The position numbers were made by a program, and so were the translations under genes. From an uncultured candidate division Zixibacteria bacterium (GTDB taxonomy: Bacteria; Zixibacteria; MSB-5A5; SM1-73), in NCBI GenBank assembly GCA_903908285.1, contig CAIVRH010000018.1, forward strand, positions 1-58,270: 58,270 bases of DNA. The letters run 5' to 3'. Each line of letters begins with the position of its first letter. Positions within the stretch are counted from its first letter, which is position 1. Below, in pieces: positions 1 through 11,310 of this stretch. The notes under the pieces were generated by a model. The model worked only from the letters and a program-made list of their open reading frames with translations. It had not been told where the DNA came from and searched no databases.

Positions 1-339
1 AGGATGGAATTATGGATATCTTCTTTTGTAAACAGAGAATTACACATATTAACTTGAAAGAAAAATGATCCTAATGTATAATACAAATGTGTTACCCATG
101 TCCCCGAACACCTGTTACCCTTCTCTCTGGTCTATACACCCACCAGGGGAGAGGGTAAGTTTCTAGTGACAGGTGCGCATGGCACCGAACCAACAACCTG
201 GAATTGGATATCTAATCTTCATGTGGCTAAAGCCAATCAGTTAATGATCTCTTTTATCAGTTCACTAAAGTGAACTGCAATAGATTCTCTTGACCTAATC
301 TGTGCCACAACAGAGCTGTGGGCCACCAGTCGAAACGAA
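1..339. other. Non-coding left end with a palindrome and a possible IS-end remnant
   Basis: No convincing gene is seen. Around 90-170 there is GTTACCCATGTCCCCGAACA followed by a second GTTACCC and GGTCTATACACC. This wording recurs at ends of IS481/IS21-like insertion sequences, but no transposase is present, so it is at most a remnant. A perfect hairpin (CAGTTCAC-TAAA-GTGAACTG, 258-277) belongs to a family of palindromes with a constant TAAA loop found elsewhere in the window. GTGACAGGTGCGCATGGCAC near 165-185 resembles the hairpin half of the dispersed repeat found between the next genes. Confidence 0.4.
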
Positions 340-534
340 TTATGGTCTGCCGGTAAGGAGACCACCAAAGAAAAAGCCGAATCCCAGGACGGATTCACAA
401 TGCGGACACGAGTACATGATTTCCTTTTTTACTGCGCCAGATACCTCTTTGTGCACTTCCTCGGTAAATTCAGCAGATTCTCTTTTGGTTTTTTCCAAAG
501 TGATCGCTTGTTTGCAATACGGACATTTTGCCAT
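340..534 (-). CDS. Small two-CxxC zinc-ribbon protein
   Basis: This is a 64-aa protein with two knuckles, CPYC at residues 4-7 and CPHC at 43-46, the layout of a zinc ribbon that binds one Zn. The segment between them is charged and probably helical; the C-terminus is glycine- and phenylalanine-rich (GFGFFFGG). The start is supported by AAGGAG seven bases upstream of the ATG. Such mini-ribbons can bind nucleic acid or protein partners, but no specific family is recognised and no function is assigned. It stands alone, with a copy of dispersed repeat R1 about 100 bases upstream. A 143-aa frame on the other strand covers the same DNA but has no ribosome site and looks like a shadow. Confidence 0.7.
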   Translation of the reverse strand: MAKCPYCKQAITLEKTKRESAEFTEEVHKEVSGAVKKEIMYSCPHCESVLGFGFFFGGLLTGRP

Positions 535-631
535 TTATCTCTCCTTTATATGTAAAGTTATCTCTTACGATTTCAAACCGCCCAACAATGATTATACAGC
601 ATGTATAAAACGGGAAACGCAGACGGACTCG

Positions 632-660
632 TCCGAGCTCCTGGCTTATCTTGGTGTCGG
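632..660 (-). repeat. Dispersed repeat R1, copy A
   Basis: On the plus strand it reads TCCGAGCT followed by CTGGCTTATCTTGGTGTC. Near-identical blocks occur at 1204-1233, 1584-1613 and, more diverged, at 2196-2236. It lies between two minus-strand genes. Confidence 0.7.
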
Positions 661-897
661 CAGATTCTGTGAACATTGTTCCTTCTGTGAATGTGATATG
701 TCTAACGGTGTCGATTCTAAGAAATCCCGTTAGGGATTGAACATTTATAGCAATTTGTGTTTTTATGTTTTGTGCGACCCCAGAGGGGTCGTAGGTGAAA
801 AGAATAAATCAAATTCTATAAACGTGTGATGCCTATCGGCATCAGGCTAAGATTAAATGTCAGGAGCTTTGGGCTCCTGAACTACCGGACTACGAAC

Positions 898-1167
898 TTA
901 GCTATCTTTATCCAATTGCGTGCTGGAAATCTCTTTAATGATCTTCTCTCTTTCGGTAACTGTGAAATCATCCCCATATATTCGCAAAAAAAGTTGAACA
1001 CGCAATCGTGACGAATCGAGGTGTGGTCTTTCCTTTAGAATTCCCGATATCACAAGTTTTCTCCCCGAATCATACATTCTGCTTGCCATCTTCAAACGCT
1101 CCAGGGGAGATTTGGACAATAACATTTCTTGATAGCGTTGTTCTATTTTCGCCTGGGTATCATTCAT
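898..1167 (-). CDS. Conserved 89-aa hypothetical protein
   Basis: The 89-aa protein is probably all-helical. Its core (residues about 18-35, SKSPLERLKMASRMYDSG) and the tail LRVQLFLRIYGDDF look like a small conserved family that I have seen as unannotated short genes near mobile or toxin-antitoxin loci; that recollection is not proof of function. There is no signal peptide or membrane segment. The ATG at 1167 is the only reasonable start, although the ribosome site is weak (AAAAG). It is flanked by R1 copies A and B, so it looks like one unit of a repeat-separated accessory gene series. Confidence 0.6.
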   Translation of the reverse strand: MNDTQAKIEQRYQEMLLSKSPLERLKMASRMYDSGRKLVISGILKERPHLDSSRLRVQLFLRIYGDDFTVTEREKIIKEISSTQLDKDS

Positions 1168-1203
1168 TTTCTTTTAACTTTTCCAAGAGTGTACGACAGT
1201 TGC

Positions 1204-1233
1204 TCCGAGCTATTGACTTATCTTAGTGTCAGG
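1204..1233 (-). repeat. Dispersed repeat R1, copy B, followed by repeat R2
   Basis: TCCGAGCT followed by ATTGACTTATCTTAGTGTC is copy B of R1. Directly after it, at 1266-1291, is repeat R2 (begins CCCCCAGACGGGAGCG), also present inverted at 13060-13085 and, in part, at 49998-50014. R2 is part of a larger palindromic GC-rich stretch. Confidence 0.7.
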
Positions 1234-1325
1234 TGCTCGGACGAGCCCGTCTGCTCAGACGAGCACCCCCAGACGGGAGCGTCCGCTCGTCCGGGTGGGC
1301 GCAGGGCACCGGACCTGCGGACTAT

Positions 1326-1371
1326 TGTCACAGTAGCATGTCACAGTATGTCACAGTAGCATGTCACAGTA
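1326..1371. repeat. Short tandem repeats GTCACAGTA(GCAT)
   Basis: GTCACAGTAGCAT, GTCACAGTAT, GTCACAGTAGCAT and GTCACAGTA occur in a row. They sit exactly where the Fic-like remnant loses similarity, which suggests a slippage or deletion scar. Confidence 0.7.
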
Positions 1372-1521
1372 AAACGTAATGTTTTGTCGGATCGGTAGAG
1401 CTCTTGGACACGACTCGTCCTTAAGATTAACCGCATCAAGAAAACCCCGCACCCGTTCGATTTCAACGAGAGCTTTATTGATCTTGGGGATAATAGTGAA
1501 TTTTGGGTTAAATGATGCCAT
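1351..1521 (-). pseudogene. Fic-family protein, N-terminal remnant
   Basis: The reading frame starting at the ATG at 1521 gives 56 residues. The first 36 (starting MASFNPKFTIIPKINKALVE, then IERVRGFLDAVNLKDE) match the typical N-terminal opening of Fic/DUF4172-type proteins, which bring an AMP-transfer domain. After residue 36 the similarity stops and the frame runs into the CAGTAGCATGT repeats at 1326-1371, ending at TGA. The catalytic HPFxxGNGR motif is absent. It is therefore a gene stump cut by recombination or deletion. GAAAGG lies upstream of the start. The call rests on recognition of the N-terminal motif only. Confidence 0.6.
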
Positions 1522-1583
1522 TGGTAACCTTTCTAATCCAATCTCGTAGGTTGAGAGCCACCGTGGCCAGCCGGACGAACTTG

Positions 1584-1613
1584 TCCGAGCTACTGACTTA
1601 TCTTGGTGTCAGA
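1584..1613 (-). repeat. Dispersed repeat R1, copy C
   Basis: TCCGAGCT followed by ACTGACTTATCTTGGTGTC, then a hairpin GTCAGATG...GCACCTGAC and the box TACGAAC. It separates the Fic remnant from the 125-aa gene. Confidence 0.7.
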
Positions 1614-1702
1614 TGCTCAGGGCACCTGACATACGAACTTTCTTCTCTCCCGGGATCCCGCCCAGCCAGTAGCGTTTAGAGCGGAGGTAGAGGAACATGG
1701 GA

Positions 1703-2080
1703 TTATTTACTGTATTTTATTTCGTTAAGTTTTTCCTCTATTCTTCTTAATTGATTCTTTATATTATCCACTTCCGTCTGTTCAAGTATCTGTAACCATT
1801 GGTTCCAGAGTTGTGCATTATATTGTCTTTGACATTCCGCATGAAACTTACGATTTAAATTCCATTCTCTGTAATCCTTTTTGTATTTTACCCATGCACT
1901 GTCGGTTCTCTGTACTCGGTCGAGAGTGTCACCAATAGCAAGTTCCCTGAATAATTGATCTGGGGGAATAAGACTGTCTGAATTTGGCGTCGCTGACAGA
2001 AGGGACGGCACAACATTATCTTGAGACCATACAGATAGCGGTATCACAACCATCACCAAAACTATTACTAACTTTTTCAT
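1703..2080 (-). CDS. Secreted hypothetical protein with C-terminal coiled coil
   Basis: The 125-aa protein begins with a clear Sec signal peptide (MKKLVIVLVMVVIPLSVWSQ, likely cut near residue 20). The mature part is charged and hydrophilic, with a Trp/Tyr-rich middle (YREWNLNRKFHAECQRQYN, residues about 70-88) and a helical, heptad-like tail (IKNQLRRIEEKLNEI). It probably acts in the periplasm. No family is recognised. The start is well supported by AGGGAGG eight bases upstream. It lies alone between R1 copies C and D. No catalytic motif is visible. Confidence 0.65.
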   Translation of the reverse strand: MKKLVIVLVMVVIPLSVWSQDNVVPSLLSATPNSDSLIPPDQLFRELAIGDTLDRVQRTDSAWVKYKKDYREWNLNRKFHAECQRQYNAQLWNQWLQILEQTEVDNIKNQLRRIEEKLNEIKYSK

Positions 2081-2195
2081 ACCAACCTCCCTGGCCGTCT
2101 GGCTTATTTTAAGAGTTCAGTAAGAAGACATATTCTTCCTCCAATAAGAAAAAATAATAGACTAAAAGTGATTAAGCAGTTTGCAGAACAGAGGT

Positions 2196-2236
2196 TCCGT
2201 GCGCTTGACTCATCTTGGTGGAAGGTGCGCAGGGCA
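2196..2236 (-). repeat. Dispersed repeat R1, copy D (diverged)
   Basis: TCCGTGCGCTTGACTCATC followed by TTGGTGGAAGGTGCGCAGG and, further on, GACGAAC. It is weaker than copies A-C but has the same order of blocks, again in the gap between two minus-strand genes. Confidence 0.55.
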
Positions 2237-2265
2237 TATGACCGACGAACTCTAATTCTTATATA

Positions 2266-2952
2266 TTAAAAATCGTTCTCCTTTTCAGAAGTAGAAAAGG
2301 ACCATTTTAAATATCTACATAATCCATCTAAATCAGGAAAGAGTGAAGCGTAATTAATTCCTAATCGATCCAAATCATTTTTTATTTGAGTCCTATATTC
2401 CCTTTTTATTGTAATCTTCACAAGTTCTTCATCTGTGCGTTGCACTCTACGCATATCATAAAAAGGTGGGGGATGAACCGTAAAACAACCTTGTTGAGCA
2501 GTTATACGGACAGTTACATGACTTGGATGATAAACATGGATTTTTTTAATTAGAAATGGATCCAGATCTTTAGTTGCAACCAGATTATACCTATAAGCCC
2601 AAACTGCGCATTTTCTAGATTCGGAAGGTTTATCAACTGCAAAAAACAACGCGACTAATGGATTTAGAGTCCAGTCTAAAAGCCGTGTCGGTAAGCCATG
2701 ATGTTGCACTAGTGCCAATAATCCCCAGTTATCAGCCGGAGAATTCAAATATCGTCTATGAAATTCATTAATCATTTTACTTTCCATAATTTGAATAGTT
2801 TCTTCTCGTGGCTCTATTCTTGCAATGGATGGTTTTAAGGAGAACTTATCATTTTCATGACCTCGGAATATCCATTCCTTCTCAACCATCTCATGTGAAA
2901 TATAATCTACATAAGCACTTACTTTTTCTATTAGGTGAGTAGTAACATTCAT
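2266..2952 (-). CDS. FRG domain-containing protein
   Basis: The 228-aa protein carries the hallmarks of the FRG domain: FRGHEN at residues 29-34 (the F-R-G signature), QHHGLPTRLLDWTLNPLVAL at 83-102, and QQGCFTVHP further on. FRG domains are named for this motif; they occur in many mobile or defence-associated genes and are thought to act as toxins or nucleic-acid enzymes, but the biochemical activity is not settled. It has no signal peptide or membrane segment, so it is cytoplasmic. It follows the 190-aa gene by 18 bases on the same strand and very likely shares its transcript. Length is normal for a stand-alone FRG protein. Confidence 0.85.
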   Translation of the reverse strand: MNVTTHLIEKVSAYVDYISHEMVEKEWIFRGHENDKFSLKPSIARIEPREETIQIMESKMINEFHRRYLNSPADNWGLLALVQHHGLPTRLLDWTLNPLVALFFAVDKPSESRKCAVWAYRYNLVATKDLDPFLIKKIHVYHPSHVTVRITAQQGCFTVHPPPFYDMRRVQRTDEELVKITIKREYRTQIKNDLDRLGINYASLFPDLDGLCRYLKWSFSTSEKENDF

Positions 2953-2970
2953 AATAATTCTGCTATCTTA

Positions 2971-3543
2971 TTATTTTGCCCGACGAGAAGATGTGTTCTT
3001 TTTTCTTCTTTTTCTATAGGACCCCACTAACCCTTTTGGCTGCACAGGAAGTGATTCAACTAATTTTTGCCCTTTGATTCCTATTCTATACAACCCTTTT
3101 TTTTGTCCAGAAACAAAATAATTATACTTAGTAAGTGTAGAATTGAGTACAGTTGAAAAAACCCGTGGACTTGGCAATACTTCTCGGGTTTGTTTCCAAG
3201 CGATTTTTAAATCTTGAGAATTGAATTCATCTTTACCCTTCATAAATTCTAAGTAATAACCTAAAACAGCCAATTTCTGATAATTATTCTTAGGTTGTTT
3301 ATTCTGAAAGAATTCCTTAGGACCTTCTCCTTTTTGATATGATGACCCAATAACACTTACTTGTGTAGGTATATTTTTTTCTGAACTTTGTAAATTATTA
3401 ACCGATTGTGGTAAATCCTTTACTGTAGACATAAGCCACTTAACAATCCTTTGTTGTGATTCTTGGGGTAAATTTTCTAATTCCACAGCAATATTTTTCA
3501 TAGCTTCTGTTTCATCTTGTAATGAAAACTTTTTTTTGATCAT
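2971..3543 (-). CDS. Hypothetical protein upstream of FRG gene, probable winged-helix-like domain
   Basis: The 190-aa protein has a polar N-terminal half and a conserved-looking core (KNNYQKLAVLGYYLE at about 86-100, then SPRVFSTVLNSTL and YRIGIKGQKLVESL) that reads like a small winged-helix module with a final basic tail (KRRKKNTSSRRAK). The basic tail suggests nucleic-acid contact. I do not know a named function; similar small proteins occur with defence or mobile genes. GGAG lies upstream of the ATG at 3543, and TATAAT on the minus strand at 3583-3588 may be its -10 box. It is the first gene of a two-gene unit with the FRG protein, for which it might act as partner or regulator; that is inference. 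Confidence 0.65.
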   Translation of the reverse strand: MIKKKFSLQDETEAMKNIAVELENLPQESQQRIVKWLMSTVKDLPQSVNNLQSSEKNIPTQVSVIGSSYQKGEGPKEFFQNKQPKNNYQKLAVLGYYLEFMKGKDEFNSQDLKIAWKQTREVLPSPRVFSTVLNSTLTKYNYFVSGQKKGLYRIGIKGQKLVESLPVQPKGLVGSYRKRRKKNTSSRRAK

Positions 3544-4138
3544 AACGACTCCTTCATTTTACATAATTATTTACGCAAAATGATTATAAGACGGGATTTG
3601 CATCTGTATAAAAATGTTCCACTTTTTCTTGTTTTTAGCATAATAGTGTTCATACTAACCGTTGAACAGCTTGCTTACTATTAACTGCTCCCGATTTGTA
3701 CAAACCGTATAAATTAGTTTCTCAATAACTCCAGCTACTCCATTATTTATCTTATCCCCTTGGGTTGCATCAGTTAGACTTCAAATACAATATAGTGATG
3801 TCAATACAAAAATCAAGGAAAATTTGGCTGTTATTGTATGAAAACCAAATGTAAACCATACAGTTTTCCTACCACATTTTCAAAACCAGCCGGAACTCAC
3901 CCTTCCGCCATAGGCGCCCGCCTGCCATCCGTCGGGCAGGGATCCGCCTCTGGCGGAGTGTCCCTCTCCCCGCCGAGGGTGGTTCGACTTCCTTCGGCTT
4001 TGTCTCTGGACAAGCCCTACGGCTTCGCCTCTGGACATGCCCTTCAGGTTTGCTTCAGGACAAATCGCTCACAATCCTGAATTTATTGAAGGACGGGATC
4101 TTCGACTTAGGAAGAGAGGGACTTCCAAATGACAAGAC

Positions 4139-4152
4139 CTGACTAAAGTCAG
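4139..4152. repeat. TAAA-loop palindrome CTGAC-TAAA-GTCAG
   Basis: Perfect 5-bp stem, TAAA loop. An identical copy is at 4404-4417. Confidence 0.7.
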
Positions 4153-4451
4153 TTGGAATGAAGGTTGTCGAGTTATCACCCTCTCTCCCGCCTTTGGTGG
4201 TTCGATCTTGCTCACCATCCTGAATTTATTGAAGGACGGGATTTTCAACTTGATCCTCTCCCGTCAAGGGAGAGGAAATCCCTCCTTCTCCCATCAGGTA
4301 TGAACCGTATGGTACATACCAAGGGGAGAGGGAAATAGTGCCATCGGGCAGTCTTGCGACAGCCCGACCTACCCGTCTGAAGTTTGTTGGAATGCATAGA
4401 CACCTGACTAAAGTCAGTATGAAAAAAGAACAGCCCGACCTACCTGTCTTA

Positions 4452-4469
4452 CGCAATCTAAAGATTGCG
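4452..4469. repeat. TAAA-loop palindrome CGCAATC-TAAA-GATTGCG
   Basis: Perfect 7-bp stem around the same TAAA loop but with a different stem sequence, as in the copies at 258-277 and 22275-22288. Confidence 0.7.
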
Positions 4470-4689
4470 GCTACAAAATCAAAACATTGATAATGATGCA
4501 CCCTCAAAAAGGAAAGGGAAAGTTTTTCTTGCCCATCCAATAAGCCCGGTTGGCACGTATAATAATAGAGGGTAAAATTTAATCTTCGAGAAACTCTCTT
4601 TAAATAAAAATAATTTTGATAAAAGCAAACAAAGTTAAATGCGTTTGAGTATAAGTATTCTTGGAAGAAAAAAATTTTAAAAAAAAGAC

Positions 4690-4718
4690 TTGACAAGCAT
4701 AACTTCAGAACGTATCAT
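4690..4718 (+). promoter_or_regulatory. rRNA operon promoter P1
   Basis: TTGACA, a 17-base spacer and TATCAT. It is the upstream of two tandem promoters with consensus -35 boxes, 300 bases before 16S. AT-rich DNA lies directly upstream, as expected for an UP element. Confidence 0.75.
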
Positions 4719-4808
4719 AGCAGTGCCGATAAAGTAAATAGGAGCCGAGCGTAGAAAAACAATTACACGCGAGCCTATTTTGAGAGCAAAAATATTTAAA
4801 GATTTTAC

Positions 4809-4837
4809 TTGACAAGTGCCGTAAAGCGGAGTAAATT
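4809..4837 (+). promoter_or_regulatory. rRNA operon promoter P2
   Basis: TTGACA, a 17-base spacer and TAAATT, about 120 bases after P1. The shared CTTGACAAG core suggests the two promoters arose by duplication. Confidence 0.7.
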
Positions 4838-4907
4838 GAGAATCTGCCGTGAGCGGTAAACTTCGGCAGATTTTTTTGTCTAAAGCTTCTTCCTTAAAGT
4901 TAAGGAA

Positions 4908-4964
4908 GGTTTGATCTCTGAAAACTAAATAGTGTGCATAAGCGAAGTTTTGAAAGGATCGATT
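4908..4964 (+). promoter_or_regulatory. rRNA leader: boxA-like antitermination site and 16S processing stem
   Basis: TTTGATCTCTGAAAACT is a boxA-like element of the kind found in rRNA leaders. The following bases, AATAGTGTGCA (4928-4938) and onwards to ATCGATT (to 4964), are complementary to 6627-6664 after 16S, giving a long helix that would be cut by RNase III to release pre-16S. Confidence 0.7.
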
Positions 4965-5024
4965 CCAATAAAGAGTAAGCAATCCTTGCGAAACATATTC
5001 AATCGGATATAATTTTTAAATTCT

Positions 5025-6590
<1,566 letters not shown>

Positions 6591-6626
6591 AAGGAGTAAC
6601 TCACAAGGTGTGTAAAGACTCTTGTT

Positions 6627-6664
6627 AATCGATTTTTTCAAGCTTTTAGCTTGTGCACACTATT
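6627..6664 (+). promoter_or_regulatory. Distal strand of the 16S processing stem
   Basis: Contains AATCGAT...TTCAAGC...TGCACACTATT, complementary to 4928-4964. The perfect 11-bp block AATAGTGTGCA/TGCACACTATT is the core of the helix. Confidence 0.65.
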
Positions 6665-6779
6665 GTTTAATAAAGCGTCAGTCTAACCATATAGGTTCAC
6701 GGAAATGGGTTCATGGTTTGCTTAAATAGAAGTTTTTAACCGTGGACTATGCACTGTGAACCGTAGAATCAGATCCCGT

Positions 6780-6856
<77 letters not shown>

Positions 6857-6952
6857 ATTAAAGGCAGTCAAAAGTAATCAGTCAAAAGTCACAAGTTAAA
6901 AGCAAGAACCAGACATCAGGGACTAGGGACTGTTTCTTAAAAAGAAATTCAC

Positions 6953-7010
6953 GGGGAATTAGCTCAATTGGGAGAGCGTCCCGCCGTTGGCGGGAAGGTT
7001 ATCGGTTAGA
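6953..7010 (+). pseudogene. Broken tRNA-Ala copy (5' three quarters)
   Basis: The first 27 bases are nearly the same as the intact tRNA-Ala that follows (GGGGAATTAGCTCAATTGGG against GGGGATATAGCTCAATTGGG). The anticodon arm differs: stem TCCCG/CGGGA still pairs, but the loop is CCGTTGG, with C instead of the invariant U33. The sequence breaks in the T-loop (ATCGGTTAGA) and the 3' acceptor strand is missing, so it cannot make a mature tRNA. Confidence 0.8.
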
Positions 7011-7035
7011 GGAGAATAAAAAAGAAAAATTACAC

Positions 7036-7108
7036 GGGGATATAGCTCAATTGGGAGAGCGTCGGCTTTGCAAGCCGAAGGTTACCGGTTCGATCCCGGT
7101 TATCTCCA
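7036..7108 (+). tRNA. tRNA-Ala (TGC)
   Basis: Acceptor GGGGATA pairs with TATCTCC (one G-U). The anticodon stem TCGGC/GCCGA holds the loop TTTGCAA, anticodon TGC; T-arm ACCGG-TTCGATC-CCGGT. Discriminator A, CCA not encoded, unlike the neighbouring tRNA-Ile. Confidence 0.95.
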
Positions 7109-7137
7109 ATAGAAATAAATGGAATTGGGTTTGAATT

Positions 7138-7178
7138 CATATAGTTAAGGAGAGCATCCTGCGGGGTTATCTCCACCA
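7138..7178 (+). pseudogene. Second tRNA-Ala remnant with encoded CCA
   Basis: TATAGTTAAGGAGAGCATCC followed by GGGGTTATCTCCACCA looks like the D-arm and the 3' acceptor end of a tRNA-Ala joined by deletion of the anticodon arm. The 3' end carries CCA, so it is not a copy of the intact gene's own 3' end. Confidence 0.55.
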
Positions 7179-7246
7179 GACTAGAGAAAAAGGTTTAATT
7201 TAAAAATATTCATTCTCTCCCCTGTTTTACCGGGGGGGATGAATTC

Positions 7247-7260
7247 GGTCTTTGACAACT
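7247..7260 (+). promoter_or_regulatory. boxA-like site before 23S
   Basis: GGTCTTTGACAACT matches the boxA form commonly found in 16S-23S spacers, where NusB/S10 antitermination factors load. A hairpin (ATTCAT...CCCC / GGGG...ATGAAT, about 7209-7243) lies directly before it. Confidence 0.55.
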
Positions 7261-7318
7261 TCATAGAGAATCAAAATGCGGGCATCTTCATTTGTAAGAT
7301 TATAAGAATATTTAGGTG

Positions 7319-7340
7319 TGTCGCTCAAGATTGAGAGAAT

Positions 7341-7350
<10 letters not shown>
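7319..7350 (+). promoter_or_regulatory. 23S processing stem, 5' strand
   Basis: TGTCGCTCAAGATTGAG...GGATCAAGT is complementary, with small bulges, to 10458-10495 after 23S (ACTTGATC...AATCTCAAGCGATA). This is the usual RNase III helix around pre-23S and helps fix both 23S ends. Confidence 0.65.
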
Positions 7351-10466
<3,116 letters not shown>

Positions 10467-10542
10467 AAATTCTTTCTTTTAATCTCAAGCGATACAGGTA
10501 AGATGTCTCATTTTGGTTTCTCTATGGATTGTCGAAAAACTT

Positions 10543-10660
<118 letters not shown>

Positions 10661-10667
10661 GTAAATT

Positions 10668-10697
10668 AAAAGCCCTTTTGAAAAAGAGGGCTTTTTT
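10668..10697 (+). terminator. rRNA operon terminator T0
   Basis: AAAAGCCCTTTT, short loop, AAGAGGGCTTTTTT. A strong intrinsic terminator eight bases after 5S. Confidence 0.9.
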
Positions 10698-10703
10698 ACT
10701 TTA

Positions 10704-10824
10704 GGGGTAGCCGTGTGGGAGTCCTTCGCATGCGCTCAGGATAAAATCCTTCACATTCGTTCAGGACATGTCCGAACGCTGCCGGGAGTAAATTAAAAGC
10801 CCTCTTGAAAAAGAGGGCTTTTTT
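10704..10824 (+). repeat. Duplicated 5S 3' end with insertion plus terminator T1
   Basis: GTAGCCGTGTGGGAG (5S-like, 10707-10721) is followed by 53 foreign bases (10722-10774, starting TCCTTCGCATGCGCTCAGG) and then by the exact 5S end AACGCTGCCGGGA and a second copy of the terminator (10795-10824). So the end of the operon has been duplicated and the duplicate interrupted within the 5S part. Confidence 0.85.
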
Positions 10825-10941
10825 ACATGTCAAGAATACCAAGATCCGTCTTTAGCATGACTATCCCGTATATCGGGCAGGCAAGGTGCCTGCCCTACGA
10901 ACCTCTCCCCTATTGAATCCTTCCCTTCGGTTCAGGACAAG
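10825..10941. other. Short spacer with palindrome GGGCAGGCA...TGCCTGCCC
   Basis: A 9-bp inverted repeat at 10875-10895 followed by TACGAAC, the same hairpin-plus-TACGAAC arrangement as in repeat R1. No gene. Confidence 0.5.
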
Positions 10942-11060
10942 TCCGAGCATTGCCGGAAGTAAGATCGATTCCGGATTCAGTTGGGTCGGGACTTTTTTGT
11001 TGACAAATCGGGCTTCAATTCATAATATTAGCTTCGATTGAGAATAATTATTATATTAAA
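10942..11060 (+). repeat. Terminator-promoter module, copy 1, with 5S tail
   Basis: Starts with a decayed 5S end (GAGCATTGCCGGA, 10945-10957), then an imperfect terminator hairpin (TCCGGATTCA/TGGGTCGGGA, 10970-10991) with a T-run, then directly a promoter: TTGACA (11000-11005), 17 bases, TAATAT (11023-11028). The whole block is repeated without gaps at 11601-11719 with about 12 differences. It ends the previous unit and drives the RelBE-like pair. Confidence 0.85.
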
Positions 11061-11109
11061 AGATGAGTAATTGACGGTTAAGGGTGACTATAAACGCAGA
11101 GGTGAACTA

Positions 11110-11310
11110 ATGATTACGCTGCATAAAAAAATCGTAGTGGATGAAAAAGGCAAACCAACTGAAGTCATTATTCCTTTGAAGGAGTACAAAGAGATTGAGG
11201 AGCTATTAGGGTTAGACCTTGACAAGAAAGCTATTCAGGATCTCAAGCAGGCAAAGAAAGACCGGGAAAAAGGTAAGAGGGAAGCATATGTAGATTTGGA
11301 TTCCATATGA
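11110..11310 (+). CDS. RelB-like antitoxin
   Basis: The protein is 66 aa from the ATG at 11110 (MITLHKKIVVDEKGKPTEVI), chosen over a TTG 39 bases upstream because AGAGGTGA precedes this ATG. It has a short N-terminal strand region with a conserved-looking P-x-E-V-I-I-P-L-x-E-Y block (PTEVIIPLKEYKEIEELL) as in Phd/YefM- and RelB-type antitoxins, then a charged helical tail (KQAKKDREKGKREAYVDLDSI) that would wrap the toxin. It would bind and neutralise the toxin and repress its own promoter. Its stop overlaps the toxin start by four bases, typical of co-translated pairs. The exact antitoxin family is unsure. Confidence 0.8.
   Translation: MITLHKKIVVDEKGKPTEVIIPLKEYKEIEELLGLDLDKKAIQDLKQAKKDREKGKREAYVDLDSI

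Larger units (their letters stand above)
3544..4680. other. Non-coding, repeat-rich stretch upstream of the rRNA promoters
   Basis: No gene is convincing here; the open frames are low-complexity and lack ribosome sites. The DNA holds several repeats: a near-duplicate beginning ATCCTGAATTTATTGAAGG at 4075 and again at 4215; palindromes with a TAAA loop at 4139-4152, 4404-4417 and 4452-4469; hairpins such as CCTCTCCCGTCAAGGGAGAGG near 4255; and repeated CTCTGGACA/CAGGACA blocks at 4005-4065. Confidence 0.6.

Noticed and set aside
302-733. 143-aa frame on the plus strand
   Set aside because: It covers the zinc-ribbon gene on the other strand, has no ribosome site and an unlikely composition.
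1326-1371. CRISPR array
   Set aside because: Repeats are about 10-13 bases, without spacers of even size and without cas genes.
632-2236. Integron attC sites
   Set aside because: The R1 copies lack the usual GTTRRRY/RYYYAAC core pairs and no integrase gene is seen; only the gene-repeat pattern is similar.
3838-4982. Frames of 80, 156 and 101 aa before the rRNA operon
   Set aside because: They run through repeats and the rRNA promoters and leader; no ribosome sites, no protein-like pattern.
5008-5013. TATAAT just before 16S as a third rRNA promoter
   Set aside because: A start about 7 bases past it would be at the edge of mature 16S and leave no leader; the processing helix needs transcription from further upstream.
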